A DNA stretch of 18,367 bases, from assembly GCA_046541515.1 (NCBI GenBank), contig JBKHDD010000093.1, forward strand, positions 1 to 18,367. The letters are read 5' to 3'. A program made the position numbers and the translations under genes. The notes beneath the pieces are model-generated. The model worked only from the letters and a program-made list of their open reading frames with translations, had not been told where the DNA came from and did no database searches. Within the stretch, counting starts at the first letter, position 1. Each line of letters begins with the position of its first letter. This document shows positions 6,516 to 13,687 of this stretch, in pieces. The DNA is from CAYFVR01 sp046541515. GTDB lineage: Bacteria > Desulfobacterota > Desulfobacteria > Desulfobacterales > Desulfococcaceae.

Positions 6516-7167
6516 GGAGGATCCTCGCTCGGGGGCGGTCCGCCGGGGCGGCGGCGGTTCTGGGCGGGTGCAAGGGATGAAAAACCGGCTCTTGGAGAAG
6601 TCGCGCCGCCGATGGTTCTGGTTTGAATAACAATAAAATTCAATCACTTAGGTTGGTGGTTCCGGGGGAAAACGTCCCGGATACGAGAGGAGCTTTTACC
6701 GTAGAAACCATCCGATTGCAATGGGGGATCGGGGGTATTCCGGCGAGCGCGAAGGGGACCGGCGAAGAATTCGAAAGCGTTTCCTTGGGTTGGGCGGGCG
6801 TCTTCGAACCGAAAAAATTTCGGTCCCGGATGCCCATCTTTCGCTTCATCCGTTCCATATCCCGCCGGGCGGCCCCGTCGCTTTTCCGTCGCGGCGGCGG
6901 CCCTTTGGGCTTGGAAATCCGAAAGAATCCGTCCGCCCGTCGCGCCGTCCTCCGCGAACCTTGACAGGATGCCCATGGCCCGCCGCGTTGGGCGGCTGGC
7001 GTCGCGGACCGATCCTTCCGGAGGGCTTCCTTCTCGTATGTTGAGGGCGGATTCCGGTGGACGGACGGGGGTCGACGGCTTCGGCTTTCCGGGGGGAACC
7101 CAGGGGCGGTTTTACGGGCGACGGGCTCCGATCCTCTGGGGAATGGCACGCATCGGGGGAAAAATTT
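6516..7167. other. Long stretch without a supported gene
   Basis: About 650 bases with only short overlapping frames in several phases. None has a good ribosome site plus protein-like composition. The left end carries an AT-rich island (6621-6650) upstream of the 121-aa gene. Sequence near 6721-7044 may be decayed coding DNA, but no family is recognisable. Confidence 0.5.
6623..6643. promoter_or_regulatory. AT-rich inverted repeat upstream of the 121-aa/PPC genes
   Basis: TTGAAT at 6623-6628 and ATTCAA at 6638-6643 form a 6-bp inverted repeat around an A-rich centre, in an otherwise GC-rich region about 110 bases before the minus-strand gene start. It could be promoter DNA or an operator; no clean -35/-10 pair is claimed. 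Confidence 0.22.
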
Positions 7168-7570
7168 ATGTCGATGGACCCGTATCTGGTGGTCGTGGCG
7201 CCGCTGATGGTCTGCGCCGCGCTGGACGTGATCGTGGGCGCGAGCGACGGCGCCGTCAATTTTCTGAACTCTTCCTTCGGCTCGGGGGGCGGCGTCTCTG
7301 GTGGTGGCCGGCGCGGTGATTGTCCACCATGGAACAGGCGCCGAAGAAAGACGGGACGGTGGGCCACGCGGAGGTGGCGGGCCAGGACGAGCGGCTCAAC
7401 CAGCTCGCCCGGGGGCTGGACGAGCGGCAGGTTCGGCGGATTCAGGACAACGCCCCTCCCGCGCCCCATTGTGCATTCTCTATTACGCCCTCATCGGCAA
7501 CTGCAAAGCGATCTCCCGGCAGAATCTCAAGCTATTGCGGATTTTCCAGGACTCCTTTTCGGTGGGGCCG
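7168..7570 (+). pseudogene. Decayed PiT-family phosphate transporter, both ends joined
   Basis: From the ATG at 7168, MSMDPYLVVVAPL leads to LDVIVGASDGAVNFLNSSFG. This is the first membrane segment and the GxSxxAVNFLNSxxGS signature of PiT-type inorganic phosphate permeases of the kind common in Bacteroidetes and Desulfobacterota. The frame breaks in a run of six Gs (7283-7288). With five Gs it would continue GSGAASLVVAGAVIV. From about 7325 a second piece reads DERLNQLARGLDERQVRRIQDN. After another shift near 7460 it gives ILYYALIGNCKAISRQNLKLL, resembling the PhoU-like C-terminus of these long transporters. The hundreds of residues between are missing. The transporter assignment for the first part is fairly sure; for the second it is an inference. 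Confidence 0.6.
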
Positions 7571-7791
7571 GCGGCCCGCCCGACGGAGGAAAAGGAAATC
7601 GAAACTTCTTCGGTAGATTCCGGGGATCGGCGCCGGCCGAATCGAGGGGATTGGGATGAATGTCCACGCCCGGGAGCGACCGGTTGTGCTCGTCGATTGT
7701 TTCCAGCCGAGCAGCGTTCGGCCGCTCCGGCCCGCAACTCGGGACGATATGGGAATTCGGTCGGTAAACCCAATCCGGGATTGGAATTCCT
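7571..7791. other. Non-coding tail of the decayed region
   Basis: Sequence between the transporter remnant and the minus-strand stop at 7792. It stays open in one frame but with no recognisable protein pattern, and no terminator with a T-tract is evident. Confidence 0.45.
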
Positions 7792-10700
7792 TCATTCCGG
7801 ATCGCCTGTTCCGTTGCCCCCTCGTCCCGCCACCATCGCACACCGCGCCGTCCGTCCATCATTTTTCAACAAAAACGGCTTCTCCAGCCGAACGTGCCTT
7901 AAAAACGTCGTCTCCCTTTCCGCCGACAATCCGTCCAGCCATTCCCAGTCGAAGAAGTCGCCTTTTTCCGGTTCCAATGTGACGTAGTGAATGCCCCGGG
8001 ACGTGATTTTCTGGAAGAAGTGGGAGCCCTGGGAGGCGTCGGCGGGGAGGCGGCCGTCGCGCACTTCGATCATCGCGCCCACGCCGTTGATGTCGCCCCA
8101 GGTCACCGGAATCCCCAGCCACCGGTCCGCCGTCCCCCAGCGCCCCGGCCCGGCCAGCAGATAGGGGCGGCCCTCCCGGACCAACGCCCCGTTCAGGCTT
8201 CCGATCTCCCGGGCGATTTGGGCCGTGGCCGCCGGGTCGAATCCCTCCCGCCGCACGTAGACGATGTCGGCCATGCGGCCGTCCCGGCCGTGGCCCAGGG
8301 AATGGGTGGACACGCAGAAGGCGCTGGAAATTTCCGCCTCGCGGATGGCCACGTCCTGGGCCTCTTCCCCCGCCGCCATGGGCCGGATTTGCAACAGAAA
8401 AAAGGTGTTCCGCTTGGGCTGCAAATCCAGCGCGAACTCGATTTCCACCGGGCAGCCCATGCCCTTTTCCCCCAGCGCCAGCACCTCGGTCAGCAGCTCG
8501 GGCAACGGAATGGCGCCGTGCTTTAAAATCGGCGCGAAGGCGAGCAGCTTGGGACCGGTGCCGAAGCCGGTGTCCCGAATGCGGCCGTCCGCGGGATCGT
8601 AGGTGCTGGAGAGGGCCTGGACCGGATATTCGTCCTCGGCGTCGGCCACCTCCCGCCGCACCAGATTGCCGACCTCGGAAATCTCCAGCCGGTCCGGATA
8701 ATTGCGCACCTGAAGCGCGTAAAACTCCCGCTGGGCGTTTTCCAAAATGTCGTTCGTCGCGGAAAATTGGGGCAGAAAATTGGGATGGCGCGGGCAGAAG
8801 CGCAGGGCCACGTCGTCTTCTTCCAAAACCTGGCCCAGCCCCAGGGCGATCCGGGCCACGCCGTCCTCCGGGCGCATTCGGCCCACCGGGTAGACGTTCC
8901 GCGACTGGGCCACGCCGGTGATGGCCGGGTAAAAATGGTCGCCCTGCTCCCCGCCCGCAAGCTGCTGGATGATCACCGCCATGCTGTCGTCCCGGAAATG
9001 GCGGGCCACCCGGTCGGCGAACCGGCGGGGCTTTTCGAAGTAGGTGGAGGCGTAGACCATTTTGACGGCGCTGATGAGATGGTGCAGCCGGACGAAGAAA
9101 TCCGCGTGGGTGTTGGGGATCATGTAGGTTTTGTACAGCCCGGCGTAGGACTGGATGTGGGCGTCTTCCAGGAGGCTGGAGGAGCGGACCGACACCGGGC
9201 CGGTGACCCGCTTCAAAAACGCTTCGAGATGGCGGTACAGCCAGACCGGCAGGTCGGCCTTTTGAAACCGGGCCTGGATTTCCCGGTCGGAGCAGTCTTC
9301 CAGATCGGCCAGGACCAGCCCGTTTTTCTCCCGAAACGACTCGAAGCCGTCGGTGGAAATCACCAGCGTTTTGGGGATCATCAGCCGCAGACCGGCCTTG
9401 GCGTAGCGGTTGCGCAGGTCGGCGGTGCCGCCCAACATGCTGGAGACGAAGGCCAGCCCCCGGGCTTTTCCGCCCAGGGAGCCGGAGCCGATCTTGACGA
9501 AATCGGCCACGTCCGGGTCGAAGGCGTCGGGGTCGAACTGGACCACCACGCCCCGCTGTTGGCAGCGGCGAAGGGCGTGAATGCTTTCCACGATGTAGCG
9601 GCGCATGGCGGCGACGTCCGGGAAGTCGTCCACCCGCTTGCGGCTGAACCGGGAGGCCAGGGCCACTTCGGACCGAGCCATGAGCCAGTTGGCAAAGTGG
9701 TTCCGCTCCGCGTGATAGCGCAACGGCTCGTCGGGAATCTTCGGCGCCAGTTTTTCCAACTGGCGCAAATTGCCCGCCCGCCCCAGCTCCGACCGGTCGG
9801 CCCGGCGGAAGACGAAATCGCCGAAGCCCAGGTAGTCCCGGAAAAAATCCTCGATCCGGGCCTGAAGATCGGACGCCTCCTTGTGGAAAAAGACCACGCC
9901 CTCCCGCTCCGCCCGTTCCTGGTTTTCCGGCTCGCTGGAAAGCATGAGGGAGGGTAGATAGGGAACTTCGGCCCGGATGTCCGACAGCAGCCGGAAGCCG
10001 GCGTCGGCGGTTTTCACGCATTCCATGGGAAAGCGGGTGTCGGTGATGACGCCGAAGACGTAGGGCTTGTATTGCTGGAACAGCCGGAGGCCGTCCTCGT
10101 AGTTTTCCGCCACGAGAATTTTGGGCCGAGCCCGCATTTTCAACAGACGGTGCTCCTCGTTGAGTCCTTCTTCCAGCACGGAAAGCGTCTGCTTGACCAA
10201 CACCCGGTAGATGACGGGCAGAAAAAAGGAGCGATACAGCGGGGAGTCCTCCACCAGCAGGAGCACGCGCACCATGGCCAGCCGGGTGTCCGCCGCCACG
10301 TTGATCCGGTCTTCCACCGATTTGATCAGCGCCATCAGCAGGTTGGCGTCTCCGGTCCAGACGTGCATGTCCTCGATGGCGGTGCAGGCGTCGGGCTCGT
10401 CCGGGATGTCCCGGGGGCTGTGGGCCAGCAGGATGACCGGGACCTTGGGATGAACCCCCTTGATCTTCCAGACCAGGGAAACGGTGTCCATGTCCGCCAG
10501 GTTGGGCATGGTGATGATCAGGTCGAAGGATCGTTCGGCCAGCTTTTGGAGGGCTTCGGCCCCGGAGGCGGCTTTCGTGAGCCGGGGGGGGCTGCTCAAG
10601 TTCAGGCCCCGGTATTCGTGGATGATTTTGGAGGTGAGGCTGCCGTCCTCCTCCAGGATGAAGGCGTCGTAGGGCGTGGAGACGAGCAGGATGTCCCGGA

Positions 10701-10800
10701 CCTTTCGGGCCATCAGCTCGTGGTAGACCTTGATGTGGGCTTCCAGGTCCTCGTTGCCGGTGGCCTCGGGATCGGTGGTCCGGGGGGCGATGTCGCTCAT
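7792..10800 (-). CDS. Two-receiver PEP synthase-like protein (PPDK_N domain)
   Basis: A 1002-aa cytoplasmic protein. Residues about 33-165 are receiver-like (DILLV..., FDLIITMP, VILLAHSP) but lack the phospho-acceptor Asp. Residues about 176-325 form a second receiver with acidic pair E184/D185, acceptor D254 in VITDTRFP, S288/S289 and K307, so it could be phosphorylated. From about 434 comes the ATP-binding PPDK_N domain of PEP synthase: GSGSLGGKARGL (438-449), SVRSSSLLEDAHIQSYAGLY (537-556) and LLQIRPM (802-808). The C-terminal part has GPGRWGTADRWLGIPV (884-899) and SQGSHFF (923-929). The swivelling His domain and PEP/pyruvate-binding barrel of true PEP synthase are absent, so PEP synthesis is unlikely by itself. 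The start at 10800 (GGAG upstream) is preferred to the open frame reaching 10863. It follows the nucleotidyltransferase gene by 208 bases. Confidence 0.9.
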   Translation of the reverse strand: MSDIAPRTTDPEATGNEDLEAHIKVYHELMARKVRDILLVSTPYDAFILEEDGSLTSKIIHEYRGLNLSSPPRLTKAASGAEALQKLAERSFDLIITMPNLADMDTVSLVWKIKGVHPKVPVILLAHSPRDIPDEPDACTAIEDMHVWTGDANLLMALIKSVEDRINVAADTRLAMVRVLLLVEDSPLYRSFFLPVIYRVLVKQTLSVLEEGLNEEHRLLKMRARPKILVAENYEDGLRLFQQYKPYVFGVITDTRFPMECVKTADAGFRLLSDIRAEVPYLPSLMLSSEPENQERAEREGVVFFHKEASDLQARIEDFFRDYLGFGDFVFRRADRSELGRAGNLRQLEKLAPKIPDEPLRYHAERNHFANWLMARSEVALASRFSRKRVDDFPDVAAMRRYIVESIHALRRCQQRGVVVQFDPDAFDPDVADFVKIGSGSLGGKARGLAFVSSMLGGTADLRNRYAKAGLRLMIPKTLVISTDGFESFREKNGLVLADLEDCSDREIQARFQKADLPVWLYRHLEAFLKRVTGPVSVRSSSLLEDAHIQSYAGLYKTYMIPNTHADFFVRLHHLISAVKMVYASTYFEKPRRFADRVARHFRDDSMAVIIQQLAGGEQGDHFYPAITGVAQSRNVYPVGRMRPEDGVARIALGLGQVLEEDDVALRFCPRHPNFLPQFSATNDILENAQREFYALQVRNYPDRLEISEVGNLVRREVADAEDEYPVQALSSTYDPADGRIRDTGFGTGPKLLAFAPILKHGAIPLPELLTEVLALGEKGMGCPVEIEFALDLQPKRNTFFLLQIRPMAAGEEAQDVAIREAEISSAFCVSTHSLGHGRDGRMADIVYVRREGFDPAATAQIAREIGSLNGALVREGRPYLLAGPGRWGTADRWLGIPVTWGDINGVGAMIEVRDGRLPADASQGSHFFQKITSRGIHYVTLEPEKGDFFDWEWLDGLSAERETTFLRHVRLEKPFLLKNDGRTARCAMVAGRGGNGTGDPE

Positions 10801-11008
10801 GGGACGGCGCTCCAGTGAAGGAAGGGGCCGGTGTTGCGGGCGCGGGGCGGCCGGGAAGGCCATCCGTGGACCGGTGGAATGGGGCGGTATCGAATGGAAT
10901 CCGATGGAAGCGGGGAATCCCGCGAACCGGCCGTCGCCCGCCCCGCACCAAAATCCGTTGAATTCGCCGGTCCGGCGGTCCGTTCCTTTCGATTCGGTTC
11001 CGTTCGGT
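10801..11008. other. Spacer between nucleotidyltransferase and PEP synthase-like genes
   Basis: A 208-base stretch with no supported gene. It contains short degenerate repeats such as TCGATTCGGTTCCGTTCGGTT near 10990-11010. The 3009-base gene to the left could have its own promoter here, but none is obvious. Confidence 0.4.
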
Positions 11009-11812
11009 TCAGCCGATCAGCGTCCGATAATGCCGCTGGGCCCGTGCCAAGGCGTCGGGATCGTCCACGCCCATGGTTTCCATTTCATCCTCGGCCAGGG
11101 CGAAACCCACTGAAAGGCCGTCGGCGGTCATGTATTCGGCGATGTCGGTGAGGAAATATTCTTTGATGTCCACCATCTGGCCCTCCCGTTCCTTTTGCAC
11201 GATTTGCGGGCGGGATTCGAGGATCGGCAGGTAGTCCAGCAGGGCTTTCCGGTTGGCCGCGTAAATGCCGGCGTTGCAGACGGTGAGGGCGTTTTGGCGT
11301 TCCGCCGGATAGTCTTTCCAATATTTGTGCTCGGTGATCCGTTCCACCCGGTCGCCGTCGATTTCCAACACGCCGTACTGTTTTTTGTCCGCCGGCTGAA
11401 AGCCCAGCGCCACCATGGGGTGATTTTCCAAGTCGTCCAGCAGACGGGCGTAGGTTTCCGGCTTCACGAACGGCACGTCGCCCATGGTGACGACGACCTT
11501 TTCGGCGGTCTGGCCCGCCAGGAAGTCCCGGGCCGCCAGCACCGCGCCGCCGGTGCCGTTGAGTTCCGGCTGAAGGCAGTACATCAGGCCCATCCCGGCG
11601 GTTGCCGCCTCCACGTCCTCTCGGCAATAATTGACGATGAGCGCCTTGGGGCCGGGGGGAACGGAAGACAGTATGTGCCGAAGGATGGGCCGTTCGCCCA
11701 CGAAGGGCGATTTGCCGGGGATCAGCGGCAACAACGTTTTGTTGCCGTCGTAGGCTTTCATCCGGCTGCCCCGGCCCGCCGCCATGACGACCGTCGCGGC
11801 TTGTTGGGTCAT
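11009..11812 (-). CDS. GlmU-N-like sugar-nucleotide nucleotidyltransferase
   Basis: A 267-aa NTP-transferase with the fold of the N-terminal half of GlmU; it would transfer NMP from an NTP to a sugar phosphate. Visible motifs: nucleotide loop VVMAAGRGSRM (8-18) with K25 in the place of the PKxL lysine; base-binding QPELNGTGGAV (81-91), like QxxxLGTGHAV of GlmU; metal-binding GDVPF (111-115, D112); YGVLEIDGDRVERITEHK; and a VCNAGIYA strand. The C-terminal end GVDDPDALARAQ matches the GlmU GVNNRxxLA region. The left-handed beta-helix acetyltransferase domain is missing (GlmU is about 450 aa), so this is not a full GlmU and the sugar is unknown. The ATG at 11812 has TTGGAG upstream; the TTG at 11824 is less likely. 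It is upstream of the PEP synthase-like gene on the same strand. Confidence 0.88.
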   Translation of the reverse strand: MTQQAATVVMAAGRGSRMKAYDGNKTLLPLIPGKSPFVGERPILRHILSSVPPGPKALIVNYCREDVEAATAGMGLMYCLQPELNGTGGAVLAARDFLAGQTAEKVVVTMGDVPFVKPETYARLLDDLENHPMVALGFQPADKKQYGVLEIDGDRVERITEHKYWKDYPAERQNALTVCNAGIYAANRKALLDYLPILESRPQIVQKEREGQMVDIKEYFLTDIAEYMTADGLSVGFALAEDEMETMGVDDPDALARAQRHYRTLIG

Positions 11813-11827
11813 GTTGGTCTCCAAATC

Positions 11828-11858
11828 AAAAAAAGAAAACCCCCGGATTTTCTCGGGG
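11828..11858 (-). terminator. Hairpin plus U-tract upstream of the nucleotidyltransferase
   Basis: Read on the minus strand: CCCCG (11858-11854), an 8-base loop, CGGGG (11845-11841), then GTTTTCTTTTTTT. This is a compact intrinsic-terminator shape ending only about 15 bases before the start codon at 11812. It may end transcripts coming from the VapC gene, or act as a leader attenuator for the nucleotidyltransferase gene. Confidence 0.5.
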
Positions 11859-12109
11859 TGCGTGAACTTTTGAAATTATGGGAATGGCGGGGAGGTGTCA
11901 AGGCGGCAAGAGGGGGAGGATAGCGAATTTTGCGGATGGCGGGACGTCGGGATGGTTGGCTTCTGGTTCGAGCGCGAATCTCAAATCCTCCATCTCGTTG
12001 CGAGGCTTCGCCTCGCAACGAGATGGAGGCTCCGCCTCCCGTCACGCAAGGCAGAGCTTGGTAAAGAGAAAAGGGAACCTCGCACTTTTCCCAAAAAAAT
12101 GGAAATTCC
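11859..12109. other. Intergenic region with hairpin-chain repeat
   Basis: Between the nucleotidyltransferase leader and the VapC stop. It contains the repeat copy at 11994-12072 and no supported gene. Confidence 0.6.
11994..12072. repeat. Hairpin-chain repeat, copy A (shortened)
   Basis: Consecutive short hairpins. A perfect 13-bp stem CTCGTTGCGAGGC (11994-12006) closes on a TTC loop. Next is GGAGGC-TCC-GCCTCC (12025-12039), then a fragment CAAGGCAGAGCTTG (12047-12060). It is related to copy B at 12931, in the same orientation, but lacks about 27 bases between the third and fourth hairpins. Confidence 0.9.
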
Positions 12110-12529
12110 TCAAACGCCAAAAAGCGGGACCGACCAATCGGCCAATTCGAGACCGTCGATTCGGCCGAAATGCCGTTTATTATGCGTGACAAGAACAAGG
12201 CCATTGGAAATGGCCACACCCGCAATCAGCAAATCCATATTGTCGATCGGACATCCTTGATGGCGCAAATTTGCGTAAACATCGGACGAAATGCCGACGG
12301 AGGATGGTGTCAACGGCAAAACCCTGTTTTCCTCAACAAAACCCTGGAAAAATCCCAGCTTTTTCCAGGACCGCTTATGTTTCAAACCGCTGATAATTTC
12401 ATAGTAGGTGACAATGCTCAGATTGATTTTCCCCATTTTTTCAAGATAGGCTTGAAACCGGGAAACAACGGGTTCCATGTCTTTCATGAAATAGGAAAGG
12501 ATATCCGTATCAATCAAGGAGGGTTTCAA
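12110..12529 (-). CDS. VapC-like PIN-domain toxin (endoribonuclease)
   Basis: A PIN-domain RNase, the toxin of a type II toxin-antitoxin pair. With the TTG start at 12529 it is 139 aa. PIN acidic residues visible: D7 in LIDTDILSYF, E44 in VTYYEIISGL, D99 in DNMDLLIAGVAI and the T115/N117 pair of LVTHNKRHF. These four positions form the Mg2+ site that cleaves RNA. The ORF is open to an ATG at 12583, but the family starts just before the first LIDTD strand. The TTG has GGAAGAG upstream and overlaps the antitoxin end by 20 bases. A second TTG at 12517 would also fit. It ends FGRIDGLELADW..., the usual VapC terminal segment. Confidence 0.9.
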   Translation of the reverse strand: MKPSLIDTDILSYFMKDMEPVVSRFQAYLEKMGKINLSIVTYYEIISGLKHKRSWKKLGFFQGFVEENRVLPLTPSSVGISSDVYANLRHQGCPIDNMDLLIAGVAISNGLVLVTHNKRHFGRIDGLELADWSVPLFGV

Positions 12530-12779
12530 AATACTCTTCCCGACCTCGAAAGCTGTTGGCACGACGCTGGTAAATCTCGTCAAGGAATTCCGTTAATTCG
12601 TCATCGCTCATATCGTTCCAACATCCCGCAAAGCGCATAATTCTTTGGGGGTCCGGCGAAGTTTCCACTTGGTTTCGCTCTCGGAAGGACTGAATCAATT
12701 CCAACAATTCTTGCCACTGTTCTTCCGGAACTTTTTCAATTTCCTCTTCCATCTTTTCACGGAGCAGGTACGGGCTCAT
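12510..12779 (-). CDS. VapB-like antitoxin (DUF2281-type)
   Basis: An 89-aa acidic, helical protein immediately upstream of the PIN toxin and overlapping it, so it is the probable antitoxin. Residues 1-34 (MSPYLLREKMEEEIEKVPEE followed by QWQELLELIQSF) resemble the DUF2281/helical pattern of VapC-associated antitoxins. The C-terminal part is acidic (DDELTEFLDEIYQRR), suited to wrap the toxin. No clear AbrB or ribbon-helix-helix DNA-binding domain is present, so self-repression is uncertain. GGGAGG stands seven bases before the ATG at 12779. Assignment rests on position, size and composition more than on a specific motif. Confidence 0.82.
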   Translation of the reverse strand: MSPYLLREKMEEEIEKVPEEQWQELLELIQSFRERNQVETSPDPQRIMRFAGCWNDMSDDELTEFLDEIYQRRANSFRGREEYFETLLD

Positions 12780-13061
12780 TAAAACACCTCCCTTTCACTC
12801 AAATCGTCTTTTTTCAAATCCATTCCATTGTTTTGATTGAAGACTTTTCCCAGGCACCGATCACTTGCGGATGGTTTTCGGTTACTTTCAAAAAAATAAA
12901 CATTGGTCTCGCGATCGTCACCATTCTTCCCTCTCGTTGCGAGGCTTTGCCTCGCGACGCTTCCCGGAGGCTCCGCCTCCCGTCTCACGCAAGGCAGAGC
13001 CTTGCGGAAAGCATTCCCAGACAGAGCCTGGGAACGAGAAAATGAATGAAAATTTAGATTG
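12780..13061. other. Promoter region of the VapBC pair with hairpin-chain repeat
   Basis: A 282-base gap between the two toxin-antitoxin modules. Its right part is repeat copy B. Its left part (12780-12905) is AT-richer and should contain the vapBC promoter, though no clear -35/-10 pair is claimed. A minus-strand frame reads out of the repeat and ends TAATG over the antitoxin start; it is not called as a gene. Confidence 0.5.
12931..13041. repeat. Hairpin-chain repeat, copy B (full)
   Basis: Four consecutive hairpins: CTCGTTGCGAGGC-TTT-GCCTCGCGACG (12933-12959), GGAGGC-TCC-GCCTCC (12966-12980), CGCAAGGC-AGA-GCCTTGCG (12988-13006) and TTCCCAG with CTGGGAA (13014-13034). The first three share the core GGC-NNN-GCC with a three-base loop. 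This type of chained palindrome is dispersed in many bacterial genomes. Confidence 0.9.
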
Positions 13062-13433
13062 TTAGATCAGATCATCCATATCCACTTTCAGCGCCTCGGC
13101 AATCCGTTTTACGGTTTTGGCGGAGGGGTCGATCTCGCCGGTTTCGATTTGGGCCAGGTGGGATTCGTCAATTCCAACGGCTTCCGCCAGCGCCTTCTCC
13201 GTCCATTCCCGGTATTCTCGCCAGACCTTAATGGAACTTTCTCCGCGCACCATCCGATACACGAATTCTGCCGGTATCGCTTCCTCTTTTCCTTCTCGAA
13301 TCCGGGCCTGGGTTTCGTCGAAATCGCGGATGTCCTGGAGTTCTTCCAGCTCATCCCGCAATGCCTTGTATTCATCAAACGGAAGAACGACGTATTCCGG
13401 CTTTCCGTTCTTTTCAATAAATTGAGGATTCAT
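13062..13433 (-). CDS. HTH-domain antitoxin of a RelE-type module
   Basis: A 123-aa antitoxin with two parts. Residues 1-50 begin MNPQFIEKNGKPEYVVLPFDEY, a short Phd/prevent-host-death-like segment that probably contacts the toxin. Residues about 75-123 are an XRE-type helix-turn-helix (LAEAVGIDESHLAQIETGEI, then AKTVKRIAEALKV). The HTH would bind operator DNA and repress the module. The ATG at 13433 overlaps the toxin stop by 4 nt (ATGA), with AGGAG upstream. Gene order is toxin first, antitoxin second, as in HigBA-type modules and unlike classical RelBE. The exact name (HigA2-like) is not certain. Confidence 0.9.
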   Translation of the reverse strand: MNPQFIEKNGKPEYVVLPFDEYKALRDELEELQDIRDFDETQARIREGKEEAIPAEFVYRMVRGESSIKVWREYREWTEKALAEAVGIDESHLAQIETGEIDPSAKTVKRIAEALKVDMDDLI

Positions 13434-13687
13434 TTGTACACATCTCCTCTGGGGCCGATTTTGATCACGAAAACTTGAAGGATTTCATCCTGGACGGTGA
13501 AAACCGCCCGGTAATTCCCGACCCGTACACGGAATCCCGGTCTTTCCCGCAAAGGGGATACATCGGAACAAACCGCATATGGATTCTTGGCGATTTCCTC
13601 CATCTTTCGCCTTGTCCTTTCCGCCATGGCGCCCGGCATTTTCTTGAGCGTATTTCGTGCTTGTTTGGATAAAATTACCCGGTACAT
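13430..13687 (-). CDS. RelE/ParE-family toxin
   Basis: An 85-aa basic protein with the compact RelE fold, a ribosome-dependent mRNA interferase in most members. The N-terminal strand MYRVILSKQARNTLKKMP leads to a basic helix pair, then PYAVCSDVSPLRERPGFRVRVGNYRAVF and QVFVIKIGPRGDVYK. Conserved positions visible include R53 and R60 on the central sheet and R80 and Y84 in the C-terminal RGDVYK motif, typical catalytic/RNA-contact residues of RelE toxins. The ATG at 13687 has only a weak GGGATG upstream. It is first in a two-gene operon with the HTH antitoxin. There is no sign of truncation. Confidence 0.92.
   Translation of the reverse strand: MYRVILSKQARNTLKKMPGAMAERTRRKMEEIAKNPYAVCSDVSPLRERPGFRVRVGNYRAVFTVQDEILQVFVIKIGPRGDVYK

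Noticed and set aside
6513..6525. Palindrome GAGGATCCTC at the start of the 121-aa gene
   Set aside because: It overlaps the ribosome site and is only 10 bp; chance is likely.
10801..10863. Upstream extension of the PEP synthase-like protein
   Set aside because: The extra 21 residues are rich in P and R, and the ATG at 10800 has a better ribosome site and family-like N-terminus.
7859..10951. 1030-residue minus-strand frame overlapping the PEP synthase-like gene
   Set aside because: Shadow frame rich in G, P, R and H with no motifs; the alternative frame has clear domains.
12779..12988. 69-residue minus-strand frame ending TAATG over the antitoxin start
   Set aside because: Its first 20 residues are the translation of the hairpin repeat. 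The second half looks somewhat protein-like, but has no start or recognised family. It may be decayed coding DNA, not enough to call.
12931..13041. Possible CRISPR array
   Set aside because: The units are different neighbouring palindromes rather than identical repeats with unique spacers, and no cas genes are near.
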